Source: an uncultured Flavobacteriales bacterium
Lineage (GTDB): Bacteria > Bacteroidota > Bacteroidia > Flavobacteriales_D > Sanyastnellaceae
Direction of reading: 5' to 3'
DNA length: 6,669 nucleotides
NCBI GenBank assembly: GCA_937890245.1
Contig: CALACF010000449.1
Location: 1-6,669 of the forward strand
The notes under the pieces are model-generated. The model saw only the letters and a program-made list of their open reading frames with translations. It was not told the origin of the DNA and ran no database searches. Below, piece by piece: positions 1 through 5,488 of the stretch. The translations under genes were made by a program, and so were the position numbers. Numbering within the stretch: position 1 is the stretch's first letter; every line of letters begins with the position of its first letter.

Positions 1-204
1 CTTGATCAACTTCATCGTGGTGTCAACGCCTACATCCGAGGTGATCAAAGCCTCTTCGAGCTCATCAAGCACATCAGCATCGATGTCCTTTTTTCCCACG
101 ATCGCGCGCGACAGCCGGTCAAACACCGTACGCTTGCTCTTGGCAAGCCCACGGTCCAGCGTTTCCTTTTTCTCCTTGGAGAAGATGCGCTTAAAGAATG
201 ACAT
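1..204 (-). CDS. ftsY: Signal recognition particle receptor FtsY, N-terminal fragment (cut by window edge)
   Basis: FtsY is the membrane-associated GTPase that receives ribosome–SRP complexes and hands nascent membrane proteins to the Sec translocon. Only the first 68 codons are present; the reading frame is still open at position 1, so the GTPase (G) domain lies outside the window. The visible part starts MSFFKRIFSKEKKE and continues into the helical N domain, with the typical stretch LEEALITSDVGVDTT at about residues 48-62. Unlike E. coli FtsY there is no long acidic A domain before the N domain, as is usual in Bacteroidota. The start at 204 is chosen because the ATG at 208 runs into a stop after five codons. 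The gene follows rpmG and the DUF4295 gene on the same strand, the usual order in this phylum, but an intrinsic terminator stands in between and I see no convincing separate promoter in the roughly 40 bp before the start. Confidence 0.95.
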   Translation of the reverse strand, partial: MSFFKRIFSKEKKETLDRGLAKSKRTVFDRLSRAIVGKKDIDADVLDELEEALITSDVGVDTTMKLIK

Positions 205-244
205 CCATTGTTTATTGAGAGAATTCAGACGGTTGTCTGGGTGC

Positions 245-279
245 AAAAAAAAGGACCCCTCCCTCAACGGAAGCGGTCC
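245..279 (-). terminator. Intrinsic terminator downstream of rpmG–DUF4295
   Basis: Read on the minus strand, the hairpin occupies 279 to 253. GGACC pairs with GGTCC at the base, then a G·G mismatch, then five further pairs (one G·T) close a loop of about five bases. An uninterrupted run of eight T follows at 252-245. This is the classic Rho-independent form. Upstream, in the stretch 280-324 after the DUF4295 stop, two weaker inverted repeats are visible: CGCAT/ATGCG around 309-321, and a GGCC/GGCC pair. The 3' end of the ribosomal-protein mRNA is therefore structured. The position suggests most transcripts end here and ftsY is expressed at a lower level by read-through, which is inference. 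Confidence 0.85.
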
Positions 280-324
280 AAGTTCTCGCCGGCCACAAAG
301 GGTCGGCCCGCATCAAATGCGAAT

Positions 325-480
325 TCAGCTTTTAGCGAACCAATCCTTGACATCATCCTTGTGGACAATCTCAGATTTGAACGCATACGCACCCGACTTG
401 GCGTGACGAAACATCTTGATTACTCTGGTGTGCGCCTTACCGCCACCTGTCTGCAATGAAGCAACTACCTTCTTAGCCAT
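325..480 (-). CDS. DUF4295 family small protein
   Basis: A 51-residue basic protein starting MAKKVVASLQTGGGKAHTRV. It matches the DUF4295 family, a small conserved protein of Bacteroidota found next to ribosomal protein L33 and FtsY. The family signature is visible: the MAKK start, VASLQ, a triple glycine, VIKM at about residues 20-23, a K/SGAY motif at about 29-32, and VKDWF near the C-terminus. Its function is unknown; the location and high lysine content suggest a ribosome-associated protein, which is inference. It has no cysteine pairs, signal peptide or membrane segment. The start is the ATG three bases after the rpmG stop (gap 481-483), so the two genes must be co-transcribed and probably translationally coupled. 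An intrinsic terminator follows 46 bp after its stop. Confidence 0.9.
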   Translation of the reverse strand: MAKKVVASLQTGGGKAHTRVIKMFRHAKSGAYAFKSEIVHKDDVKDWFAKS

Positions 481-483
481 GAC

Positions 484-666
484 TTACTTAATTTCTTTGT
501 GAATCGTCATTTTGCGCAATACCCGGTTGAATTTCTTCAACTCGACGCGCTCAGGCGTATTCTTTCGATTTTTAGTCGAAATATATCGTGATGTGCCGGG
601 CATGCCCGACTCCTTATGTTCCGTACACTCAAGAATGACCTGTACGCGATTTCCTTTCTTCGCCAT
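484..666 (-). CDS. rpmG: 50S ribosomal protein L33 (bL33), zinc-free type
   Basis: bL33 is a small protein of the large ribosomal subunit near the E site. The 60-residue product starts MAKKGNRVQVILECTEHK, contains GTSRYISTKNRKNTPERVELKKFN, split here as GTSRYISTKNRKN (about 24-36) and TPERVELKKFN (about 37-47), and ends MTIHKEIK, the standard Bacteroidota bL33 pattern. Only one cysteine (C14) is present; the two CxxC pairs of zinc-binding L33 paralogues are absent, so this is the C-minus form. The same frame stays open upstream as far as 1404, but that stretch lies antisense to ftsK. The ATG at 666 is the true start because it begins the conserved protein and sits about 15 bp after the predicted transcription start. 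Codon-tight coupling to the DUF4295 gene follows. The rpmB (L28) gene that often precedes rpmG in this phylum is not here. Confidence 0.96.
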   Translation of the reverse strand: MAKKGNRVQVILECTEHKESGMPGTSRYISTKNRKNTPERVELKKFNRVLRKMTIHKEIK

Positions 667-686
667 AGTTCCACAAAATGGGGGTG

Positions 687-716
687 CAAAGATAGGTAAA
701 CTTGGTGGTCTTACAA
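687..716 (-). promoter_or_regulatory. Bacteroidota-type promoter for rpmG–DUF4295
   Basis: On the minus strand a TTG (716-714) is followed after 19 bp by TATCTTTG (694-687), an exact match to the Bacteroidota primary-sigma pattern TTG / TAnnTTTG. Transcription would start near 680, giving rpmG a leader of about 15 nt with no obvious Shine-Dalgarno sequence, which is normal for this phylum. The promoter is assigned from sequence pattern and position only. Confidence 0.8.
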
Positions 717-770
717 TGCCAATTTCACACGCAGCCATGCAAAGTTCAGTGTGGAAAAGATACGCGCTGT

Positions 771-803
771 TTTGACGGGCGATTCGCCCTCTCATTAATT
801 TTG
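771..803 (+). promoter_or_regulatory. Bacteroidota-type promoter for ftsK–lolA
   Basis: On the plus strand TTTG (771-774) is followed after 21 bp by TAATTTTG (796-803), matching the -33 and -7 elements of Bacteroidota promoters. The -7 element ends only five bases before the ftsK ATG at 809, so the expected start point (5-7 nt further on) falls on or beside that ATG and the transcript would have essentially no leader. The spacer holds a perfect palindrome (777-789). Alternatively ftsK could be transcribed from a promoter further upstream that I do not see. Confidence 0.65.
777..789. promoter_or_regulatory. 13-bp palindrome in the ftsK promoter spacer
   Basis: GGGCGA and TCGCCC flank a single central T, a perfect 6-bp inverted repeat between the proposed -33 and -7 elements of the ftsK promoter. 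A regulator bound here would compete with RNA polymerase, so it could be an operator. It is short and GC-rich, and might be chance. No regulator gene is in the window. Confidence 0.35.
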
Positions 804-808
804 TAGGA

Positions 809-3487
809 ATGGGCAAAACGACCACAGCAGCGCGCAACCGCAGGGCAACCAACCCTACCAATGGCAAGAAAAAGGCTGGGTCGAAGTCGTCAGCTGGCGC
901 CAGAAAAAAATCTTCCGGAAAGCAGGTTGCTTCTTGGCGTGACCGTTGGTCCTTGCGTTTTGCTTGGACCCGCGACCCCAGAACTGCACAAATTCTCGGC
1001 ATCGTTCTGCTGTCAACCGGCGGATTCATCGCCATATCGTGTGCAAGTGGAATTTTCACGGGCGCGGCTGACATACGACTCTTACTCAGCGCGGCTGATG
1101 CCGCCGAAGTTGCTGGCGCCGCTGAAGTTGCCATGGCGCCTCTCCCCCGCTTCTCCAACATCCTAGGAGCATGGGGCGCCTGGACAGCCCACTTCTTTAT
1201 GTACCGCAGTTTCGGCATCGCTGGCGTAGGCTTCGGCTTGCTGGGCCTCGTTTGGGGCGCGCGCATCGTAGCGCCAACCCGCAAGATTCGAACGGCCCGT
1301 TGGACGCGCAACGTACTCGTGGCCGCCTTGCTGCTTCCTTGGGCTTGGGGCTTTTTGACGCACGGCATCAACGTTGAAACGGGCCTGGCCCATATCTCAG
1401 GCAACGATCATTTGGTCGGCGCTGTCGGTTTGTGGCTAACCCAACAAGCGCGCTACGCCTTGGGATGGGCTGGATCTGCATTGGTCTTGTCCAGCGGAAT
1501 GCTCATTTGGGCGGTTTTACATCCGCGCGTTTCCGCCTTTTTGAGCCATCTCTTTGAAAAATCCCCCGAGGCGGATTTAGACCCATCTGAAGCTGAGCAA
1601 CAAATGGCCGGCGCATCCATGGCCGACGCCCCGTTCTCGACATCACAAGCAGCAGACCAAGATTCGGGGGTTGAGGTCTCGCCCCCTGCCTACCAAGGTG
1701 GTGCTTTGGAAACGGAGGGCGAAGACGTTGTCGTCACCGAAAGCAATGTTGGAGACAGCCCGAAGACAGACGACGACGAAGAAGACGCGCTGAACGCGCT
1801 GATTTCCGATGTGGTCTCCGCCTCTGAAACTGAAACTGCTGAAAACGTGGAGCAAGTCAGTCTCGAAGTAGAGGCCGCGCCCGAAGAGGTGCAGTTGAGC
1901 GACGACGAGATCGACAGCAAGGTGCAAAAATTTGGCGAGTACGATCCAAAGCTAGATCTCTCTCGCTTTGAGCTCCCAACAATTGACCTACTCAACAATC
2001 ATGGGAGCGGGAAGACAGAAGTGACAACGGAAGAGCTCGAGGCAAACAAGCGGCGAATTGAGGAGACGCTGAGCCATTATAACATCTCAATTACCAGCAT
2101 CAAGGCGACGATTGGGCCAACGATTACCCTGTACGAATTGGTGCCGGCGCCTGGGGTGCGGATTTCGAAGATCAAGAACCTTGAGGACGACATTGCGCTG
2201 AGTCTCGCGGCGTTGGGGATCCGGATCATCGCACCGATTCCGGGCAAGGGAACGGTAGGAATTGAGGTTCCAAATAGCAAGCCCGACATCGTTTCTATGC
2301 GTTCGCTGATCGCAAGTGACAAGTTTCAGAACTGCGACATGGCCCTGCCGATTGCGCTCGGAAAAACGATATCGAACGAGACCTATGTCTTTGACCTGGC
2401 GAAGATGCCACACTTGCTGATGGCGGGGGCAACGGGACAGGGTAAGTCCGTGGGACTGAATGCGATGCTCGTATCGCTGCTGTACAAAAAGCACCCCTCG
2501 CAGTTGAAATTCGTGCTCGTCGACCCGAAGAAGGTGGAGTTGACGCTGTTCAACCACATCGAACGCCATTACCTCGCAAAGCTCCCTGAAACCGAGGAGG
2601 CGATCATCACCGAAAACGACCAGGTCGTCCGGACGCTCAAGTCGTTGTGCCTGGAAATGGACCAGCGCTATGACATCCTCAAGCAGGCCCAGGTGCGCAA
2701 TATCGCCGAGTACAACGCCAAGTTTGTGCGCCGGAAGCTGAACCCAGAAGAAGGCCATCGCTACCTGCCTTATATCGTGCTGGTTATCGACGAGTTCGCC
2801 GACTTGATCATGACGGCGGGCAAGGAAGTTGAGACGCCCATCGCTCGATTGGCCCAACTCGCGCGAGCGATTGGCATCCACCTAATTATTGCAACCCAGC
2901 GCCCCTCGGTCAACATCATCACGGGTACGATCAAGGCAAATTTCCCCGGCCGCGTTGCCTTCCGGGTGACGTCAAAAATTGACAGCCGCACCATCCTCGA
3001 CGCCGGCGGTGCAGACCAACTCATCGGCCGTGGCGACATGCTCTTGACCACCGGAAACGAGCTGGTCCGCTTGCAGTGTGGCTTTGTCGACACGCCGGAA
3101 GTGGAGGCCATCACCGACTTCATCGGGTCCCAGCGCGGTTACGCCGAGGCCATGCTTCTGCCCGAGGTGCCCGACGAGAAATCTGAGATCAACACGATGG
3201 ACGACGAGGAGCGCGATTCCATGTTTGAAGATGCCGCCCGGGTGATCGTCCTTCACCAACAGGGATCAACCTCGCTCCTGCAACGGAAGCTCAAACTCGG
3301 CTACAACCGCGCGGGAAGAATCGTAGACCAGCTGGAAGTGGCTGGCATCATCGGACCGTTTGAAGGCAGCAAGGCCAGAAAAGTATTGATCCCCGACGAA
3401 TTGAGTTTGGACCAATTATTGAATAGAGGCAAGAACGACGGCAGCGACAGTGGCCCTGGCCCGGCCACCGAGAACAACAACTTATGA
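809..3487 (+). CDS. ftsK: DNA translocase FtsK
   Basis: FtsK is the septum-anchored, ATP-driven hexameric motor that pumps DNA and activates XerC/XerD to resolve chromosome dimers during division. The 892-residue protein is full length. A lysine/arginine-rich cytoplasmic tail (1-50) precedes hydrophobic segments at about 61-83, 134-156, 168-184 and 219-237, with a weaker one near 118-132. An acidic, low-complexity linker covers about 250-395, short compared with E. coli FtsK (1329 aa). The alpha domain spans about 396-530. The RecA-like beta domain carries Walker A GATGQGKS (540-547, K546), Walker B ending in D661-E662, ATQRP (695-699) and GRGD (740-743). The winged-helix gamma domain, which reads polar KOPS sites, spans about 803-863. 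The ATG at 809 is the only Met before the basic tail and first membrane segment. Its stop overlaps the start of the LolA-like gene. Transcription is divergent from rpmG. All key motor residues are present. Confidence 0.97.
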   Translation: MGKTTTAARNRRATNPTNGKKKAGSKSSAGARKKSSGKQVASWRDRWSLRFAWTRDPRTAQILGIVLLSTGGFIAISCASGIFTGAADIRLLLSAADAAEVAGAAEVAMAPLPRFSNILGAWGAWTAHFFMYRSFGIAGVGFGLLGLVWGARIVAPTRKIRTARWTRNVLVAALLLPWAWGFLTHGINVETGLAHISGNDHLVGAVGLWLTQQARYALGWAGSALVLSSGMLIWAVLHPRVSAFLSHLFEKSPEADLDPSEAEQQMAGASMADAPFSTSQAADQDSGVEVSPPAYQGGALETEGEDVVVTESNVGDSPKTDDDEEDALNALISDVVSASETETAENVEQVSLEVEAAPEEVQLSDDEIDSKVQKFGEYDPKLDLSRFELPTIDLLNNHGSGKTEVTTEELEANKRRIEETLSHYNISITSIKATIGPTITLYELVPAPGVRISKIKNLEDDIALSLAALGIRIIAPIPGKGTVGIEVPNSKPDIVSMRSLIASDKFQNCDMALPIALGKTISNETYVFDLAKMPHLLMAGATGQGKSVGLNAMLVSLLYKKHPSQLKFVLVDPKKVELTLFNHIERHYLAKLPETEEAIITENDQVVRTLKSLCLEMDQRYDILKQAQVRNIAEYNAKFVRRKLNPEEGHRYLPYIVLVIDEFADLIMTAGKEVETPIARLAQLARAIGIHLIIATQRPSVNIITGTIKANFPGRVAFRVTSKIDSRTILDAGGADQLIGRGDMLLTTGNELVRLQCGFVDTPEVEAITDFIGSQRGYAEAMLLPEVPDEKSEINTMDDEERDSMFEDAARVIVLHQQGSTSLLQRKLKLGYNRAGRIVDQLEVAGIIGPFEGSKARKVLIPDELSLDQLLNRGKNDGSDSGPGPATENNNL
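1100..1132 (+). repeat. Short imperfect direct repeat in ftsK (AAEVA twice)
   Basis: Two 15-bp copies (1100-1114 and 1118-1132), separated by one glycine codon and differing at two third-codon positions, encode AAEVA twice in the loop between the first membrane segment and the next hydrophobic stretch. It looks like a local duplication in an unconstrained periplasmic loop. No function is proposed. Confidence 0.5.
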
Positions 3488-4179
3488 ATATGAAACACAT
3501 TATTTCAGCCGCATTGATTGTCGGCGTTCTAGCAAGCTTCGGGGAAATTTCCGCGCAGGACGCCCAGTCTGCCCAGTCTGCCCACACCTCCTCGGACCCC
3601 CAGGCCGAAGAGCTGCTGTCAGAAATCTCACTTCGAGCCAGCAATTACCTCAACATCAACGCGGTATACACATCCACCCTCATCGACCTCCAGGCCGATA
3701 TGCGCTTGGATCAGGCGGGAGAGGTTTGGATCGAAGGAGACAAATACAGATTGGTCTTGGGGGATTACACCATCATATCCGACGGGGTGACTGTGTGGAC
3801 CGTTGACACCGAAATGGGCGAGTGCTACATCGACGACGCAGAGGAAATCGCGGCCGACGGCATGGACCCCGCCAAGATGTTTACCATCTGGGAAACGGGG
3901 TTCCGCACGGTCTGGAAGGGCGAAGTGACGGTGGGCGGAGAGGAATTGGTCCGTGTGGATTTGTACCCGGAGGACGAGGGCTCGAGCTTCCATACCATCC
4001 AAGTGCTGATTGACGAAGCCCGGTTGCAAGTGGCCCAGTTGACAGTCAAGGGGCGAGATGGCTCCGACGTGGTTTATCTCGTGACGTCATTTCTGACCGA
4101 TGTTGAGATTCCGAGCGGCTCGTTTGGCTTCGATCCCACGGCACATCCAGGGGTTCAGTTGATCGACAACCGGCTGTAA
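3484..4179 (+). CDS. lolA: LolA-like outer-membrane lipoprotein carrier protein
   Basis: LolA is the periplasmic chaperone that takes lipoproteins released by LolCDE at the inner membrane and carries them to the outer membrane. The 231-residue product has a Sec signal peptide (hydrophobic stretch about 5-18, probable cleavage after ISA at 24) and then a low-complexity AQS-rich spacer. The rest is a mainly beta-strand domain, consistent with the open-barrel LolA fold. Alternating strands are visible, such as VWIEGDKYRLVLGDYTIISD (about 82-101), followed by VTVWTVD. The C-terminus FDPTAHPGVQLIDNRL, with the FD…PGV…D pattern, is typical of LolA proteins of Bacteroidota, where the gene often follows ftsK. 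Its ATG overlaps the ftsK stop (ATGA, 3484-3487), implying coupling; the second ATG at 3490 is an alternative start that keeps the signal peptide. It ends 7 bp from the convergent gene. The assignment rests on weak sequence similarity plus context; another lipid-carrier-like beta protein is possible. Confidence 0.8.
   Translation: MNMKHIISAALIVGVLASFGEISAQDAQSAQSAHTSSDPQAEELLSEISLRASNYLNINAVYTSTLIDLQADMRLDQAGEVWIEGDKYRLVLGDYTIISDGVTVWTVDTEMGECYIDDAEEIAADGMDPAKMFTIWETGFRTVWKGEVTVGGEELVRVDLYPEDEGSSFHTIQVLIDEARLQVAQLTVKGRDGSDVVYLVTSFLTDVEIPSGSFGFDPTAHPGVQLIDNRL
3562..3588 (+). repeat. 9-bp tandem repeat in the LolA-like gene
   Basis: GCCCAGTCT occurs twice in tandem (3562-3570, 3571-3579), followed by a degenerate third copy beginning GCCCA. 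It encodes the tripeptide AQS repeated right after the predicted signal-peptide cleavage site, giving a flexible spacer before the folded domain. Confidence 0.55.
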
Positions 4180-4186
4180 AACGCGG

Positions 4187-5488
4187 TCACTTCACCTCGG
4201 GCACAACCAAGTCGAGCTCGATCAATCGGTAATTTTCCTGGCGCACAAGACGCACCGCGTAATTGATCCAACCCTGGGCCCTGTCCGGCGTATGCCAATT
4301 GAATCTGTGGTGAACCGTTTTCACGGGGTACACCGGCGACGCCTGATCTGCCGTCATCCACTCATTTCCGAGCTGCACCAAACGACTGGCCACGTCGAGC
4401 GTCGCGTCGTATGCAAGGATTGAAAAGTTGGTTGGCGCGCTGCCTGTTCGTTCGGCGTATCGGGATTGGAATTGATCAAAAAGAGAATCGTTTTCGGCGT
4501 GAAACCCCTGCGCTGGCGTGGTCATCGCGACTTCTTCTCGCCAATCCCAATTGAGAAAGTTGAAGCCCGTCCAATCCTGGTGGGCGTATAGCACGATGGG
4601 AATGGAATCTCGCACATGCGACTCCGTTTGCAACTGCCCAGCGAGGGAGCGGCAAGCCTTGCCACCCGGGGCCACGATGATGTTCCGTCGGAAGAGCACG
4701 GTGCTGTCCCAGATTCCACCGAGCGACTTGGACGTACACGGCACTTCGCGCAGGATGTCCAGCGCTACAAGAGGGCTTTCGAGGCTGTCGCCGTGCGCCG
4801 CTTTGGCAGACAGAGCGCTGTCCGGGGTAGCAGCGCTGTCCAAGGCAGCAGCGCTGTCCAAGGCAGCAGCGCTGTCCGGGGTAGCATCAGCGGAAACAGG
4901 CGGGTTGAACCTCTGGCGGAACGCCTTCTCGGTTCGGCGGGCCCTTGGTGAATCGCTGGCAAGCATCAACTTGTTCTCGCCGGGATGCTGGTAGCGGATA
5001 AATTCAGCGAGCGCTTGCATCTGCACATCGGCGGGCGTGTAAGGCATGAAGACCCGGCGCCCCAGATGCAAGGTAGACTTCCCAAGGTCAGTGAGTGCCA
5101 AATGCGCTACATCCGGCGCCATATGGTGGACTTCGGCAAAAGGACTGCGGCGCAATGGGCCGATGATCCAGTGAGCGTCGGCAAAGGTTTCCCGCGTGAA
5201 TGTTCGGGCACCCGAGGTGTCCTCCCCCGCTTCGACAATGGCAATCTCAAAATGGGCGGGCGGCGCGTTGAGACTGTCGAGGGCCAATTCCACGCCGGCC
5301 AAGGCTTCAAGCGCCACATCGCGCAAACGAAGTTGCTTTACGCTCAAACTGTCGGGATGCCAATCCGCGTAGAGCGGCAGAACAACCGAGACGCGGATCG
5401 TGTCGAACTGGGCTTGCGCCGTCGCCTGGACGCCGAGCAGCAACGCCAACGCCAACAGCGAACAAAATATGTGGCGGACTATTCCCAT
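4187..5488 (-). CDS. Secreted protein with type-1 periplasmic-binding-protein fold
   Basis: A 433-residue exported protein. The signal peptide is clear: basic start, hydrophobic LLALALLLGV (11-20), cleavage after AQA at about 26. The mature part begins TIRVSVVLPLYAD, and carries a GVELALDSL helix (65-73) and WIIGPLRRSPFAEV (107-120), the pattern of the leucine-binding-protein-like (PBP1) domain in Bacteroidota proteins encoded next to guaA and often annotated as LysM/PBP1 or amino-acid ABC transporter substrate-binding proteins. No ABC transporter genes are adjacent, so transport is not supported; a structural or cell-wall role is equally possible. No LysM motif is seen, and the length is short for the LysM-containing relatives. 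Residues about 197-232 are an Ala/Asp/Ser-rich insert that includes four hexapeptide repeats. The start at 5488 overlaps the guaA stop by 10 bp, implying coupling. The ligand is unknown. Confidence 0.75.
   Translation of the reverse strand: MGIVRHIFCSLLALALLLGVQATAQAQFDTIRVSVVLPLYADWHPDSLSVKQLRLRDVALEALAGVELALDSLNAPPAHFEIAIVEAGEDTSGARTFTRETFADAHWIIGPLRRSPFAEVHHMAPDVAHLALTDLGKSTLHLGRRVFMPYTPADVQMQALAEFIRYQHPGENKLMLASDSPRARRTEKAFRQRFNPPVSADATPDSAAALDSAAALDSAATPDSALSAKAAHGDSLESPLVALDILREVPCTSKSLGGIWDSTVLFRRNIIVAPGGKACRSLAGQLQTESHVRDSIPIVLYAHQDWTGFNFLNWDWREEVAMTTPAQGFHAENDSLFDQFQSRYAERTGSAPTNFSILAYDATLDVASRLVQLGNEWMTADQASPVYPVKTVHHRFNWHTPDRAQGWINYAVRLVRQENYRLIELDLVVPEVK
4814..4885 (-). repeat. 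Four tandem 18-bp repeats inside the PBP1-fold gene
   Basis: Four contiguous 18-bp units at 4814-4831, 4832-4849, 4850-4867 and 4868-4885 share the core AGCGCTGTCC (plus strand). The two outer copies are identical to each other, as are the two inner ones; inner and outer differ in three bases (AAGGCAGC versus GGGGTAGC endings). In the minus-strand gene they encode ATPDSA, AALDSA, AALDSA, ATPDSA (residues 202-225). Because the unit is a multiple of three, copy-number changes would keep the frame. It lies between the conserved halves of the binding-protein domain and should form a disordered loop. Confidence 0.9.

Noticed and set aside
2..459. Plus-strand open frames opposite ftsY and the DUF4295 gene
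   Set aside because: They run across a terminator and two recognisable minus-strand genes, and their Ser-rich or Arg-rich translations match nothing.
667..1404. Minus-strand frame open upstream of rpmG, which would make a 306-residue protein ending in L33
   Set aside because: It is antisense to ftsK and gives a low-complexity, Pro/Arg/Ala-rich sequence with no family resemblance. L33 is complete from 666 and has its own promoter at 687-716.
2087..2881. 264-codon open frame antisense to ftsK
   Set aside because: It lies opposite the highly conserved motor domain, whose codon bias removes stops from the complementary frame. The translation resembles no known protein and has no promoter or plausible domain.
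4158..4170. GTTG-ATCGA-CAAC hairpin near the end of the LolA-like gene as a terminator
   Set aside because: A 4-bp stem without a following T-run is too weak, and it lies inside the coding region.
4814..4885. Tandem repeats considered as a CRISPR array
   Set aside because: The units are 18 bp, directly abutting, without spacers, and in frame within a gene. No cas genes are present.
4518..4994. 158-codon plus-strand open frame reading through the 18-bp repeats
   Set aside because: It exists because the repeat unit is a multiple of three and carries no stops in this frame. The opposite strand encodes a secreted protein with a good signal peptide and conserved motifs.
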